From: Candidatus Nitrosopelagicus sp.
GTDB taxonomy: Archaea; Thermoproteota; Nitrososphaeria; Nitrososphaerales; Nitrosopumilaceae
Assembly (NCBI GenBank): GCA_018691945.1
Contig: JABHJJ010000045.1
Location: 1-13,209, forward strand
DNA length: 13,209 bases
Direction: 5' to 3'
Position numbers and translations under genes: made by a program. Shown piece by piece: positions 7,171 to 13,209 of the stretch; position 1 is the stretch's first letter; each line of letters begins with the position of its first letter. The notes below the pieces were generated by a model, which was given only the letters and a program-made list of their open reading frames with translations, searched no databases and was not told the origin of the DNA.

Positions 7171-7173
7171 ATT

Positions 7174-8202
7174 TTATAATGTCCTGATTGTTTTTAAAAG
7201 AATTTGATATGGATCCTCGAATGACATAACTAATTTTCTAGCATTTTCTTTTCTTTTCTTTATAATCTGGGGGTTATTCAATGACTGATAAATTTCTCTA
7301 GAAATTCTATCTGGATTCTCACTTCTAACAATTATTCTCTTTTTAACCAAAAAATCTTCAATTCTGTTTGGTATTGCGTTAAATGAAACAGTTGGAATTC
7401 CCAATAATCCTGATTCAGCAGTCATTGTCCCTCCTGAACCAATAAAACAATCTACGTTGTTTAACAATTCTTTACCGCTAACTGGTTTTGATAAAAGACA
7501 AATACTTACACCAAAAATTTTCTTTAATTTAATAGTCTGTTCTTTATATCTGGATAATACAATTTTTTGTTCATCAGGAAATTTTTCTATAATTTTCTTA
7601 ATAATTTTTACAGTTTTACTCTTTTTTGTAATATATGCAGCCTCTGATTCTTCAGGACGAATAAGAATCATCTTTCTAAGATTTGATTTTTTTTGTTTAT
7701 TTTTTTTATAATTTTTAATAATTACAGCAGCATCAATTGTTCTATAGTTTATAATATTTTTATAATCTATCCCAAATCCTTCAAAGTCTTTCTTTGGAAT
7801 AATCCATGGTGTCAACAATTTTGTAGCATAAGGGAGTGCTAATCTCATTACTGCGTTAGCATGAGGGGAATCAGAGAATGCAATATGTGGAATCCCTAAT
7901 CCAAATGCAACTCTTGATGCTTCTGGAGAACAAAAACTAATTAGTAAATCTGGGTCATTTTTTTCAATTTTCTTTGTTAATAATTTGCTTCTATCTAAGC
8001 TTGCCAATAATTTATTTACATTATTTTTTCCTCCATGTTTTCCAATTATAATTGGATTAATCGAACCAAATTTTCTAATACCGTTAACTTGTTCATATTT
8101 TCTAGATGTGCAAAGAATTTTGTGTTGTTTTTGAAGTTTTTGAATAAAATATTCAAAAAACAAGTATTGTTTTGGTGTAAGAATATCAAACCAGATCTTC
8201 AA
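7174..8202 (-). CDS. DUF354 family protein, GT-B glycosyltransferase-like fold
   Basis: A 342-residue protein resembling the archaeal DUF354 family, related to GT-B glycosyltransferases and UDP-GlcNAc 2-epimerase. The N-terminus MKIWFDILTPKQYLFFEYFI fits the family's opening strand and helix. The C-terminal domain carries GSGGTMTAESGLLGIPTVSF (about 255-274), the glycine-rich loop and helix that bind the nucleotide-sugar in this fold. SDSPHANAV (110-118) is another conserved-looking stretch. No membrane helix or signal peptide is seen. The start codon is TTG at 8202, because an in-frame TAA lies two codons upstream with no start between. The enzymatic activity is unproven for the family; sugar transfer to surface glycans or glycolipids is an inference. 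Confidence 0.82.
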   Translation of the reverse strand: MKIWFDILTPKQYLFFEYFIQKLQKQHKILCTSRKYEQVNGIRKFGSINPIIIGKHGGKNNVNKLLASLDRSKLLTKKIEKNDPDLLISFCSPEASRVAFGLGIPHIAFSDSPHANAVMRLALPYATKLLTPWIIPKKDFEGFGIDYKNIINYRTIDAAVIIKNYKKNKQKKSNLRKMILIRPEESEAAYITKKSKTVKIIKKIIEKFPDEQKIVLSRYKEQTIKLKKIFGVSICLLSKPVSGKELLNNVDCFIGSGGTMTAESGLLGIPTVSFNAIPNRIEDFLVKKRIIVRSENPDRISREIYQSLNNPQIIKKRKENARKLVMSFEDPYQILLKTIRTL

Positions 8203-8227
8203 GTATTAAAACTTCATAGATAACTGC

Positions 8228-8237
8228 AATAAGTATT
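8228..8237. promoter_or_regulatory. TATA-like element placed midway between divergent genes
   Basis: AATAAGTATT on the plus strand and AATACTTATT on the minus strand. It is centred about 31 nt from both the ATG at 8264 and the TTG at 8202, a distance that suits either gene. One element, or two overlapping ones, may serve both directions. Confidence 0.35.
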
Positions 8238-8263
8238 TCTTAGTCTTGATATTATAGTCCTTA

Positions 8264-9400
8264 ATGGCAACAAAAGTTGTAGTTTATGGGCTAAGCACTG
8301 AAGGTTATTCTATTGCATGTCAAATTGCTCTTAACGGTGGTGATGTTCAAATAATTGATGAATCTACTCCTTCTGCTATATCAATCAAACAAGATATTGC
8401 AAAGTCATATCCCTCTGTCCAAGCACTAAAAGATGATGAACCATTACTTGCCATGACATCAATTGATGCTGCAATATCTAAAGCACAAGTACTAATTTTT
8501 GCACCAAGAATACGAAAAACTGGACAAGACATCAAAATCGAAATAAATTCTAAATTCAAAGATGCAGTTTCAAATATCAAAAAAGGTTGTATGGTTATTT
8601 ATGGGCTAGGTACTGGTTTTGGTGGAAATTCTGAGAATATTTCATTATTAGAACATGTCACGGGATTGAAAGTAGATAAAAATATCTCATATTTTTACTA
8701 TCCATTATCTAACGAAATTACTCAAAAAGCATACATTGGTTCATCAAATGGAAAAGAAAATGAAATTCTGAAAAAATTACTTTCTAGTGATAAAACATTT
8801 AATTTTCTAACATTAAGTTCATCAGAATATTTTCACGCTATAGATATCTTGAAGCAATTTTCTAGTCAAACAAGCATTCTTGAAGTTTGCAAATTTGCTA
8901 AAGATTCTGCAACTAAATCAGATTTGAATTCTGAAAGACTAGGAGAAATTTTTCTTGACGACATAATTGAAGGTCTATTTGATTTAAGATCTTTAAGTAG
9001 TTCATTCGAAGGTGCAAGTAGTTTGATGTATCTGATTAATGGAAGCATGAAAGGAATTGATGGATACATTAAACGATTGATTGATGAAACTAGATTAATT
9101 TTAAAGAAAAATGAATTAAAGGCAAGCAGAACAAAAATTCTACTTTTATGGACTCTGGACCAACATGAAATGAAAGGAGAAAAAATTGAAAAACTCCAAG
9201 AATTAGAAACTAAGCTTAAAGATTACATAGGTGATGTTGAATCAATCAGTCAACCCACTGATATTTTCCAAAATGATAAAACTACAATTGTAGTTGTTTG
9301 TTCAAGGAATGATTTTGATTATATGATGAAACACAACAAAGATGATGAACTAATAATACTCAAAGCCAATCCCCTATGCCAACTAATACCACAAAAATAA
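8264..9400 (+). CDS. Rossmann-fold protein resembling a degenerate nucleotide-sugar dehydrogenase
   Basis: A 378-residue protein whose layout follows UDP-glucose/GDP-mannose dehydrogenases: an N-terminal Rossmann domain, a central helical region and a C-terminal Rossmann-like domain. VVYGLSTEGYSIACQIALNG (residues 6-25) aligns with the dinucleotide-binding loop, but GxGxxG has become GLSTEG, with Ser in place of the second Gly. The central helical part (about 190-275) has no cysteine in the FEGASSLMYLINGS region, where the family keeps its catalytic Cys in a GGxCxPKD motif. The C-terminal strand ending VVVCSRNDFDYM resembles the family's last-domain VxxxxHxxF segment. It is therefore probably not an active dehydrogenase and may have a binding or structural role. 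It is followed 25 nt later by grpE and may be co-transcribed with it. The family assignment is by eye. Confidence 0.7.
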   Translation: MATKVVVYGLSTEGYSIACQIALNGGDVQIIDESTPSAISIKQDIAKSYPSVQALKDDEPLLAMTSIDAAISKAQVLIFAPRIRKTGQDIKIEINSKFKDAVSNIKKGCMVIYGLGTGFGGNSENISLLEHVTGLKVDKNISYFYYPLSNEITQKAYIGSSNGKENEILKKLLSSDKTFNFLTLSSSEYFHAIDILKQFSSQTSILEVCKFAKDSATKSDLNSERLGEIFLDDIIEGLFDLRSLSSSFEGASSLMYLINGSMKGIDGYIKRLIDETRLILKKNELKASRTKILLLWTLDQHEMKGEKIEKLQELETKLKDYIGDVESISQPTDIFQNDKTTIVVVCSRNDFDYMMKHNKDDELIILKANPLCQLIPQK

Positions 9401-9407
9401 TATTATC
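9396..9407 (+). promoter_or_regulatory. possible TATA-like box for grpE
   Basis: AATAATATTATC spans the stop codon of the upstream gene and is centred about 25 nt before the grpE ATG. If functional, the chaperone genes can be transcribed separately from the dehydrogenase-like gene. The composition is AT-rich, so this is weak. Confidence 0.3.
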
Positions 9408-9425
9408 ATAAATTGATGAAAAATT

Positions 9426-9974
9426 ATGTCAGAAGATAAAAACACAGAAGAAATAATTGAGAAATCAGAAGAATCACATAAAAAAGTAGAAACTCCTATT
9501 GAAGATCTTGAGAAGAAAATTGAAACTCTTGAAAAAGAAAATGATGATTTTAAAAACAAATGGATGCGCTCAAATGCTGACTATCAAAACCTACAGAAGC
9601 AATCAATTCAAAGTGTTTCTCAAGAAATCTTAAAGAACAAACTCAATCTTTTGTCAGAATTTATGACAATTTATGAAGATTTTATACGAGCTGAAAATTC
9701 ATTATCAAAAAATAATGTTGATACAAGTGGTATTGAAGTAATAAGAAAAAATATGGAAAAAATTTTCTCTGAAAATAATATAACGCCAATAGATGATATC
9801 GTTGGTAAACCATTTGATCCACAAATCCATGACGCAGTTTCTGTGATAGAAGACGATTCAGTAGACGATGGTACTATCATTCAAGAAGTTGCAAAAGGCT
9901 ATTATGCTGAGAAACGTATTTTAAAACCATCTAAGGTAATTGTTTCGAAGAAAAAAAGTGAGAAACAAAAATGA
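9426..9974 (+). CDS. grpE: GrpE nucleotide-exchange factor
   Basis: A 182-residue GrpE, the dimeric cytoplasmic co-chaperone that releases ADP from DnaK. The first 20 or so residues are polar and charged. A long coiled-coil helix follows (about 22-75) with the characteristic [15 protein letters not shown] (45-59). The C-terminal beta domain (about 120-175) has [14 protein letters not shown] and [20 protein letters not shown], both near-diagnostic of GrpE. The length is normal. Its TGA overlaps the dnaK ATG in ATGA, which indicates translational coupling of a factor with its partner. Confidence 0.96.
   Translation: MSEDKNTEEIIEKSEESHKKVETPIEDLEKKIETLEKENDDFKNKWMRSNADYQNLQKQSIQSVSQEILKNKLNLLSEFMTIYEDFIRAENSLSKNNVDTSGIEVIRKNMEKIFSENNITPIDDIVGKPFDPQIHDAVSVIEDDSVDDGTIIQEVAKGYYAEKRILKPSKVIVSKKKSEKQK
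9958..9961 (+). promoter_or_regulatory. Shine-Dalgarno-like GTGA for dnaK
   Basis: GTGA near the grpE 3' end is followed by 9 nt and then the dnaK ATG. This is the same spacing as the GGTG before the helicase start and supports initiation at 9971 within an operon. Confidence 0.4.
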
Positions 9975-11845
9975 CTGAAAAAATAATTGGAATTGATTTA
10001 GGAACAAGAAACTCTGCGGCTTCTGTTATGCAAGGAGGAAAACCAACTATTATCCCTGCATCTGAAGGCATGACTGTATCTGGTAAGGCATTTCCATCTG
10101 TAGTGGCAATGGGTAAAGATGGTCATCTTATAGTTGGTGCATCAGCAGAAAAGCAAGCAATAGTAAATCCTGAAAATACAATTCGTGAGGCAAAGCGTAA
10201 GATGGGTGAAGATTTTCTATTTAAAATGGCAGGCAAAGAGTACAAGCCTCAACAAATATCTGCATTTATACTACAAAAAATCAAACGTGACTCTGAGGCA
10301 TTTATTGGTGAAAAAATCAATAAAGCAGTAATTACAGTTCCTGCATATTTCAATGACAATCAAAGACAAGCAACAAAAGATGCTGGAACAATTGCTGGAT
10401 TAGACGTTGTTAGAATAATTAACGAACCAACTGCTGCATCCCTTGCATTTGGATTGGATAAAAGCAAAGAGGACATGAAAATTCTTGTCTTTGATTTAGG
10501 CGGAGGTACACTTGATGTGACTATAATGGAAATGGGAGGTGGTGTGTTTGAGGTGATGAGTACATCTGGTGATACCAAACTAGGCGGTGCAGATATGGAT
10601 GTAATAATAACAGATTATGTCATTGATGAATTTAGGAAAAAAGAAGGAATTGATCTATCTAGTGATCCACAAGCAAAAGAAAGAGTAAGAGATGCCTCAG
10701 AGAAAGCAAAAATTGAATTATCAACTGTTATGGAAACTGAAGTAAATCTTCCATTCATTGCTCAAGATCCATCTGGTGCAAAAAATCTTGAAGTAAAAAT
10801 TACAAGAGCGAAATTAGAGGATTTAGTTAATTCTATTGTTCAAAGATGTAAACCATCAATTGACAAAGCAATAGAAGATGCAAAACTTTCCACATCTGAC
10901 ATCACAAAAATTGTTCTAGTTGGTGGTCCAACAAGAATGCCAATTGTTAAAAAATTCGTTAGTGATACTATTGGAAAAGATGCTGAATCTGGTATTGATC
11001 CGATGGAAGCTGTTGCATTTGGCGCTGCAGTTCAGGCAGGAATTATTGCTGGTGATGTAGAAAGTGATATTGTTTTACTTGATGTTACACCATTAACTTT
11101 AGGTATTGAAACATTGGGTGGTGTTAGAGAACCAATTATTGAAAGAAATACTACAATTCCAACCTCAAAAGATAAAACGTTCACAACTGCTGCAGATAGT
11201 CAAACTGCAGTTACTATCAATGTTGTTCAAGGTGAAAGACCAATGGTTGCAGATAATGTGTCATTAGGCACCTTTAATCTAACTGATATTCCGCCTGCAC
11301 CAAGAGGTGTACCTCAAATTAATGTTAAATTTGACATTGATGCAAACGGTATCTTGAATGTAACTGCAAAAGATATGGGAACTGGAAAAGATCAAAAAAT
11401 TACAATTCAATCTACTACATCAATGTCAGATGATGAAATCAAAAAAATGCAAGAAGATGCTGAAGGTCATGCTGAAGAGGATAAAAAGAAGAAAGAATCA
11501 GTTGATATCAAAAATGAGGCTGAAAGTTTCATTTACACTACTGAAAAATTAGTTAATCAAGATCTTAAAGATAAAATCTCACAAGAAAAAGGAATCCAAA
11601 TCACTGATGCAATTAAAGAACTAAAAGATGTATTATCACAAGATATTGAACAAATCAAACCAAAACTTGAAGCATTAAAAGCAATAGTAAATGAAGTAAC
11701 AACTGAATTATACAAAAATGCATCACCTCCACCAGGTGAACAGTCTGGAGAACAACAATCTTATGCTAATGAAGAGAAATCTGACTCTAACGAACAAAAA
11801 TCAGATTCAAATTCTGAACAAAAATCAGAAAACAATTCAAATTAG
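9971..11845 (+). CDS. dnaK: DnaK (Hsp70) molecular chaperone
   Basis: A 624-residue Hsp70, the cytoplasmic ATP-driven chaperone that works with GrpE and DnaJ. The nucleotide-binding domain holds the phosphate-1 loop GIDLGTRNS (7-15, with Arg where DnaK usually has Thr), the phosphate-2 loop FDLGGGT (174-180) and [10 protein letters not shown]. The interdomain linker and start of the substrate domain are [14 protein letters not shown] (about 368-381), followed by a beta-sandwich and a helical lid. The region after MGEDF lacks the insertion of about 24 residues seen in proteobacterial DnaK, as in Gram-positive and archaeal proteins. The lid is followed by a tail of about 40 residues rich in Ser, Glu, Asn and Lys, with repeats of (E)QKSDSN. 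Mesophilic archaea are thought to have obtained this gene from bacteria. Confidence 0.98.
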   Translation: MTEKIIGIDLGTRNSAASVMQGGKPTIIPASEGMTVSGKAFPSVVAMGKDGHLIVGASAEKQAIVNPENTIREAKRKMGEDFLFKMAGKEYKPQQISAFILQKIKRDSEAFIGEKINKAVITVPAYFNDNQRQATKDAGTIAGLDVVRIINEPTAASLAFGLDKSKEDMKILVFDLGGGTLDVTIMEMGGGVFEVMSTSGDTKLGGADMDVIITDYVIDEFRKKEGIDLSSDPQAKERVRDASEKAKIELSTVMETEVNLPFIAQDPSGAKNLEVKITRAKLEDLVNSIVQRCKPSIDKAIEDAKLSTSDITKIVLVGGPTRMPIVKKFVSDTIGKDAESGIDPMEAVAFGAAVQAGIIAGDVESDIVLLDVTPLTLGIETLGGVREPIIERNTTIPTSKDKTFTTAADSQTAVTINVVQGERPMVADNVSLGTFNLTDIPPAPRGVPQINVKFDIDANGILNVTAKDMGTGKDQKITIQSTTSMSDDEIKKMQEDAEGHAEEDKKKKESVDIKNEAESFIYTTEKLVNQDLKDKISQEKGIQITDAIKELKDVLSQDIEQIKPKLEALKAIVNEVTTELYKNASPPPGEQSGEQQSYANEEKSDSNEQKSDSNSEQKSENNSN

Positions 11846-11853
11846 TTAATTAA
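11846..11853 (+). promoter_or_regulatory. TATA-like box for dnaJ
   Basis: TTAATTAA begins right after the dnaK stop and lies 23-30 nt upstream of the dnaJ ATG, the spacing expected for a leaderless transcript. It suggests that dnaJ can be transcribed on its own as well as by read-through. Confidence 0.35.
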
Positions 11854-11875
11854 TCGTTGATTAAGCAGATTAATC
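11850..11875 (+). repeat. three GATTAA/TTAATC elements in the dnaK-dnaJ gap
   Basis: TTAATC (11850-11855) and GATTAA (11859-11864) form a perfect 6-bp inverted repeat around a 3-nt loop. A third copy, the self-complementary GATTAATC (11868-11875), abuts the dnaJ ATG. The block overlaps the TATA-like box and the expected transcription start, which is where an archaeal repressor would bind. It could equally form a small RNA hairpin between two cistrons. The 30-nt gap is AT-rich, so chance is possible. Confidence 0.4.
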
Positions 11876-12973
11876 ATGAGTGCAAAACGCGATTATTATG
11901 AAGTTTTAGGAGTTACAAAATCTTCTAATCCTGATGAAATCAAGTCTCAATACAGAAAATTAGCACTAAAATTTCATCCTGACAGAAACAAGTCTCCAGA
12001 TGCACAAGAACATTTCAAAGAAATTTCTGAAGCATACGCAGTTCTTTCAGATTCGTCAAAACGTGATCTATATGACAAACATGGACACGAAGGTGTAGAT
12101 GGTAGATATTCTACTGAAGACATCTTTAGAGGTGCCGGTGGAAATTTCAATGATGTTTTTAATGACTTGTTTGGTGGTCAGGGAAGACGTGGAGGCGGCG
12201 GATTCGGATCTGTTTTTGAAAACCTATTTGGTGGTCGTGGCAGCGGTTTTGGTCGTTCTCGTGGAAATGATCTTTTACACGAATGTTATATTACTTTAGA
12301 AGATGTATTACATGGAAAACACATTGAACTTGATATTGAAAAATTTGTAGATTGTCCTGATTGTGATGGTACGGGATGCAAACCTGGTAGTTCAAAATCA
12401 ACCTGTAAAGACTGTAATGGCAATGGTCAAGTAAGAGTCAGAAAAAATATGGGAGGATTTCTCTTAGAAACTGTTCAATCATGTAGAAAATGTCAAGGAA
12501 TGGGGGAAATAGTTGATGATCCATGTAAAAAATGCCAAAGAGGAAAAGTAAAAGGAACAAAACATCTCCCATTTAATCTTCCATCAGGAATTGACAATGG
12601 TGATTATGTTATCCAAGGAGAAGGTGAATCAGTTCCAGATGGTGATGATGGTGATCTAATAGTTCGCGTACGAGTTGAACCTCACAAATTGTATAGACGT
12701 GATGGTATAGATCTTTACTGTGATGCAAGAATCTCAATGATTGATGCCACTTTAGGTACTGAAATTGATGTAAAAACACTTGAAAAAACACAAAATTTGA
12801 AAATAGAATCTGGAACACAGCCAAATTCGATCATAAAAATTAAATCTCAAGGACTACCTAGTCAAAACTCTAACCGACGTGGGGACCTCTTTGTACATTT
12901 GGTGGTAGAAATACCAAAAAAATTATCAAAACAACAAAAATCTCTATTAGATGAATTTCAAAACTCAGATTAG
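11876..12973 (+). CDS. dnaJ: DnaJ (Hsp40) co-chaperone, type I
   Basis: A 365-residue DnaJ that stimulates DnaK ATPase activity and delivers substrates. The J domain (about 5-70) contains the essential HPD at residues 34-36. A Gly/Phe-rich region follows (about 85-135, including [12 protein letters not shown]). The zinc domain has four Cys pairs: 160/163 (CPDCDGTG), 177/180 (CKDCNGNG), 203/206 (CRKCQGMG) and 217/220 (CKKCQRGK). The last repeat has lost the GxG part of CxxCxGxG, but both cysteines remain. Two C-terminal beta domains complete the protein at the normal length. It follows dnaK after 30 nt and overlaps the convergent small gene by 4 nt at the stop codons. Confidence 0.97.
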   Translation: MSAKRDYYEVLGVTKSSNPDEIKSQYRKLALKFHPDRNKSPDAQEHFKEISEAYAVLSDSSKRDLYDKHGHEGVDGRYSTEDIFRGAGGNFNDVFNDLFGGQGRRGGGGFGSVFENLFGGRGSGFGRSRGNDLLHECYITLEDVLHGKHIELDIEKFVDCPDCDGTGCKPGSSKSTCKDCNGNGQVRVRKNMGGFLLETVQSCRKCQGMGEIVDDPCKKCQRGKVKGTKHLPFNLPSGIDNGDYVIQGEGESVPDGDDGDLIVRVRVEPHKLYRRDGIDLYCDARISMIDATLGTEIDVKTLEKTQNLKIESGTQPNSIIKIKSQGLPSQNSNRRGDLFVHLVVEIPKKLSKQQKSLLDEFQNSD

Positions 12974-13158
12974 TCGTTTTTTGATAATCTAATTGTTAGA
13001 TTATGACCTTGCTTAATCTCTTGTTCATATAGTTTTTTAACAATTTCTCCGATTTTTTGTTCACTAAAATATTCTTGATTATATCTACCAAGAATTTCTT
13101 TATCCTTATCTAAAACGACTTCCCAAAATGGCATAAATCTGCATAATTTTTCTCTCAT
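12970..13158 (-). CDS. small conserved-looking protein, function unknown
   Basis: A 62-residue ORF that starts at ATG 13158, with an in-frame TGA six codons upstream and no earlier start. It has a short N-terminal segment with aromatic residues ([11 protein letters not shown]), which may form a beta strand. An amphipathic helix follows ([20 protein letters not shown]), then a final strand (NLTIRLS). This looks like a folded, soluble small domain rather than a random translation. I do not recognise the family. Its stop codon overlaps that of dnaJ in TTAG, and its last codons contain a perfect 9-bp inverted repeat. An AATAAG-type promoter element may lie at about 13180-13188. Confidence 0.6.
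   Translation of the reverse strand: MREKLCRFMPFWEVVLDKDKEILGRYNQEYFSEQKIGEIVKKLYEQEIKQGHNLTIRLSKND
12977..12982 (+). terminator. T6 tract after the dnaJ stop
   Basis: Six Ts begin 4 nt after the dnaJ stop codon, and archaeal transcription often ends at such T runs. The hairpin at 12984-13004 follows immediately. The tract lies inside the last codons of the opposing small gene. Confidence 0.4.
12984..13004. repeat. perfect 9-bp inverted repeat with 3-nt loop
   Basis: The left arm ATAATCTAA (12984-12992) is the exact reverse complement of the right arm TTAGATTAT (12996-13004), separated by TTG. It can form a hairpin in RNA from either strand. It lies 11 nt beyond the dnaJ stop and inside the 3' end of the small minus-strand gene. 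It is AT-rich, so its stability is modest. Confidence 0.6.
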
Positions 13159-13209
13159 TTCAATATTTTGTCAATAATGAACTTATTCTAGAAATTCAAA
13201 ATTTTCATG
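13159..13209. other. upstream region of the small gene, to the window edge
   Basis: A 51-nt AT-rich stretch with no complete ORF. Read on the minus strand, GAATAAGTTC (13179-13188) could be a TATA-like box 21-30 nt upstream of the small gene's ATG. The last three bases are ATG on the plus strand and could begin a divergent gene outside the window, but this cannot be judged. Confidence 0.3.

Noticed and set aside
7457..7711. 84-codon plus-strand ORF with a hydrophobic, membrane-like end
   Set aside because: Antisense of the Lys-rich part of the DUF354 gene, where AAA/AAG runs read as Phe/Leu on the other strand.
12121..12261. Possible repeat array of GGTGG/GGAGG units
   Set aside because: These are glycine codons of the DnaJ Gly/Phe-rich region, not a DNA repeat element.
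12099..12299. 66-codon plus-strand ORF inside dnaJ
   Set aside because: It is a frame shadow of the Gly-rich region of dnaJ; the Val/Leu-rich translation comes from GGT/GGA repeats read out of frame.
13207..13209. ATG at the right edge as the start of a plus-strand gene
   Set aside because: A single codon at the window end; only weak promoter-like sequence precedes it and nothing downstream is visible.
1..13209. Search for CRISPR repeats, insertion sequences, integrase sites or toxin-antitoxin pairs
   Set aside because: No regularly spaced repeats, transposase or integrase motifs, terminal inverted repeats or recognisable toxin-antitoxin genes were seen; the tRNA is intact and has no adjoining integrase.

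Overview
This AT-rich window looks like a chromosomal segment of an ammonia-oxidising archaeon of the Nitrosopumilus type (Nitrososphaerota, formerly Thaumarchaeota). The evidence is a mix of archaeal information-processing proteins (an Sm-like protein, a RadA/RadB-type ATPase, an Lhr-type helicase, a multi-OB-fold RPA) with a bacterial-type GrpE-DnaK-DnaJ set, a tRNA without an encoded CCA end, and TATA-like boxes about 25-30 nt upstream of start codons, as expected for leaderless or nearly leaderless archaeal mRNAs. The assignment is inferred from gene content and composition; no database was searched.

Left part (1-5300), nucleic-acid maintenance: the first nine codons of a probable metK and an Sm-like (LSm) gene run leftward. 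A RadB-like ATPase, a 39-codon membrane-protein ORF (1060-1179) and an Lhr-family helicase run rightward; the small ORF overlaps the helicase start by 44 nt. An RPA-like single-strand-binding protein runs leftward into the helicase, and their stop codons overlap in TTAG.

Middle part (5300-9400): a two-gene ABC exporter (ATPase plus ABC-2 permease, overlapping by 14 nt) runs rightward. It is followed on the minus strand by a tRNA-Gln(UUG) with an unusual C at position 33 and by a DUF354 GT-B-fold protein. Across a 61-nt divergent promoter lies a Rossmann protein that resembles a nucleotide-sugar dehydrogenase without its catalytic cysteine or a normal GxGxxG.

Right part (9400-13209), protein folding: grpE and dnaK overlap in ATGA, and dnaJ follows after 30 nt. 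That 30-nt gap holds a TATA-like box and three copies of a GATTAA/TTAATC element, so dnaJ may have its own regulated promoter. A small unknown gene on the minus strand converges on dnaJ with a second TTAG stop overlap, and a perfect 9-bp hairpin lies within its 3' end.

No CRISPR array, insertion sequence, phage gene or defence system was seen. I do not see a clear new multi-gene system. The best leads are the small membrane ORF overlapping the helicase, the C33 tRNA-Gln, the degenerate dehydrogenase beside the chaperone genes, and the repeats in the dnaK-dnaJ gap.
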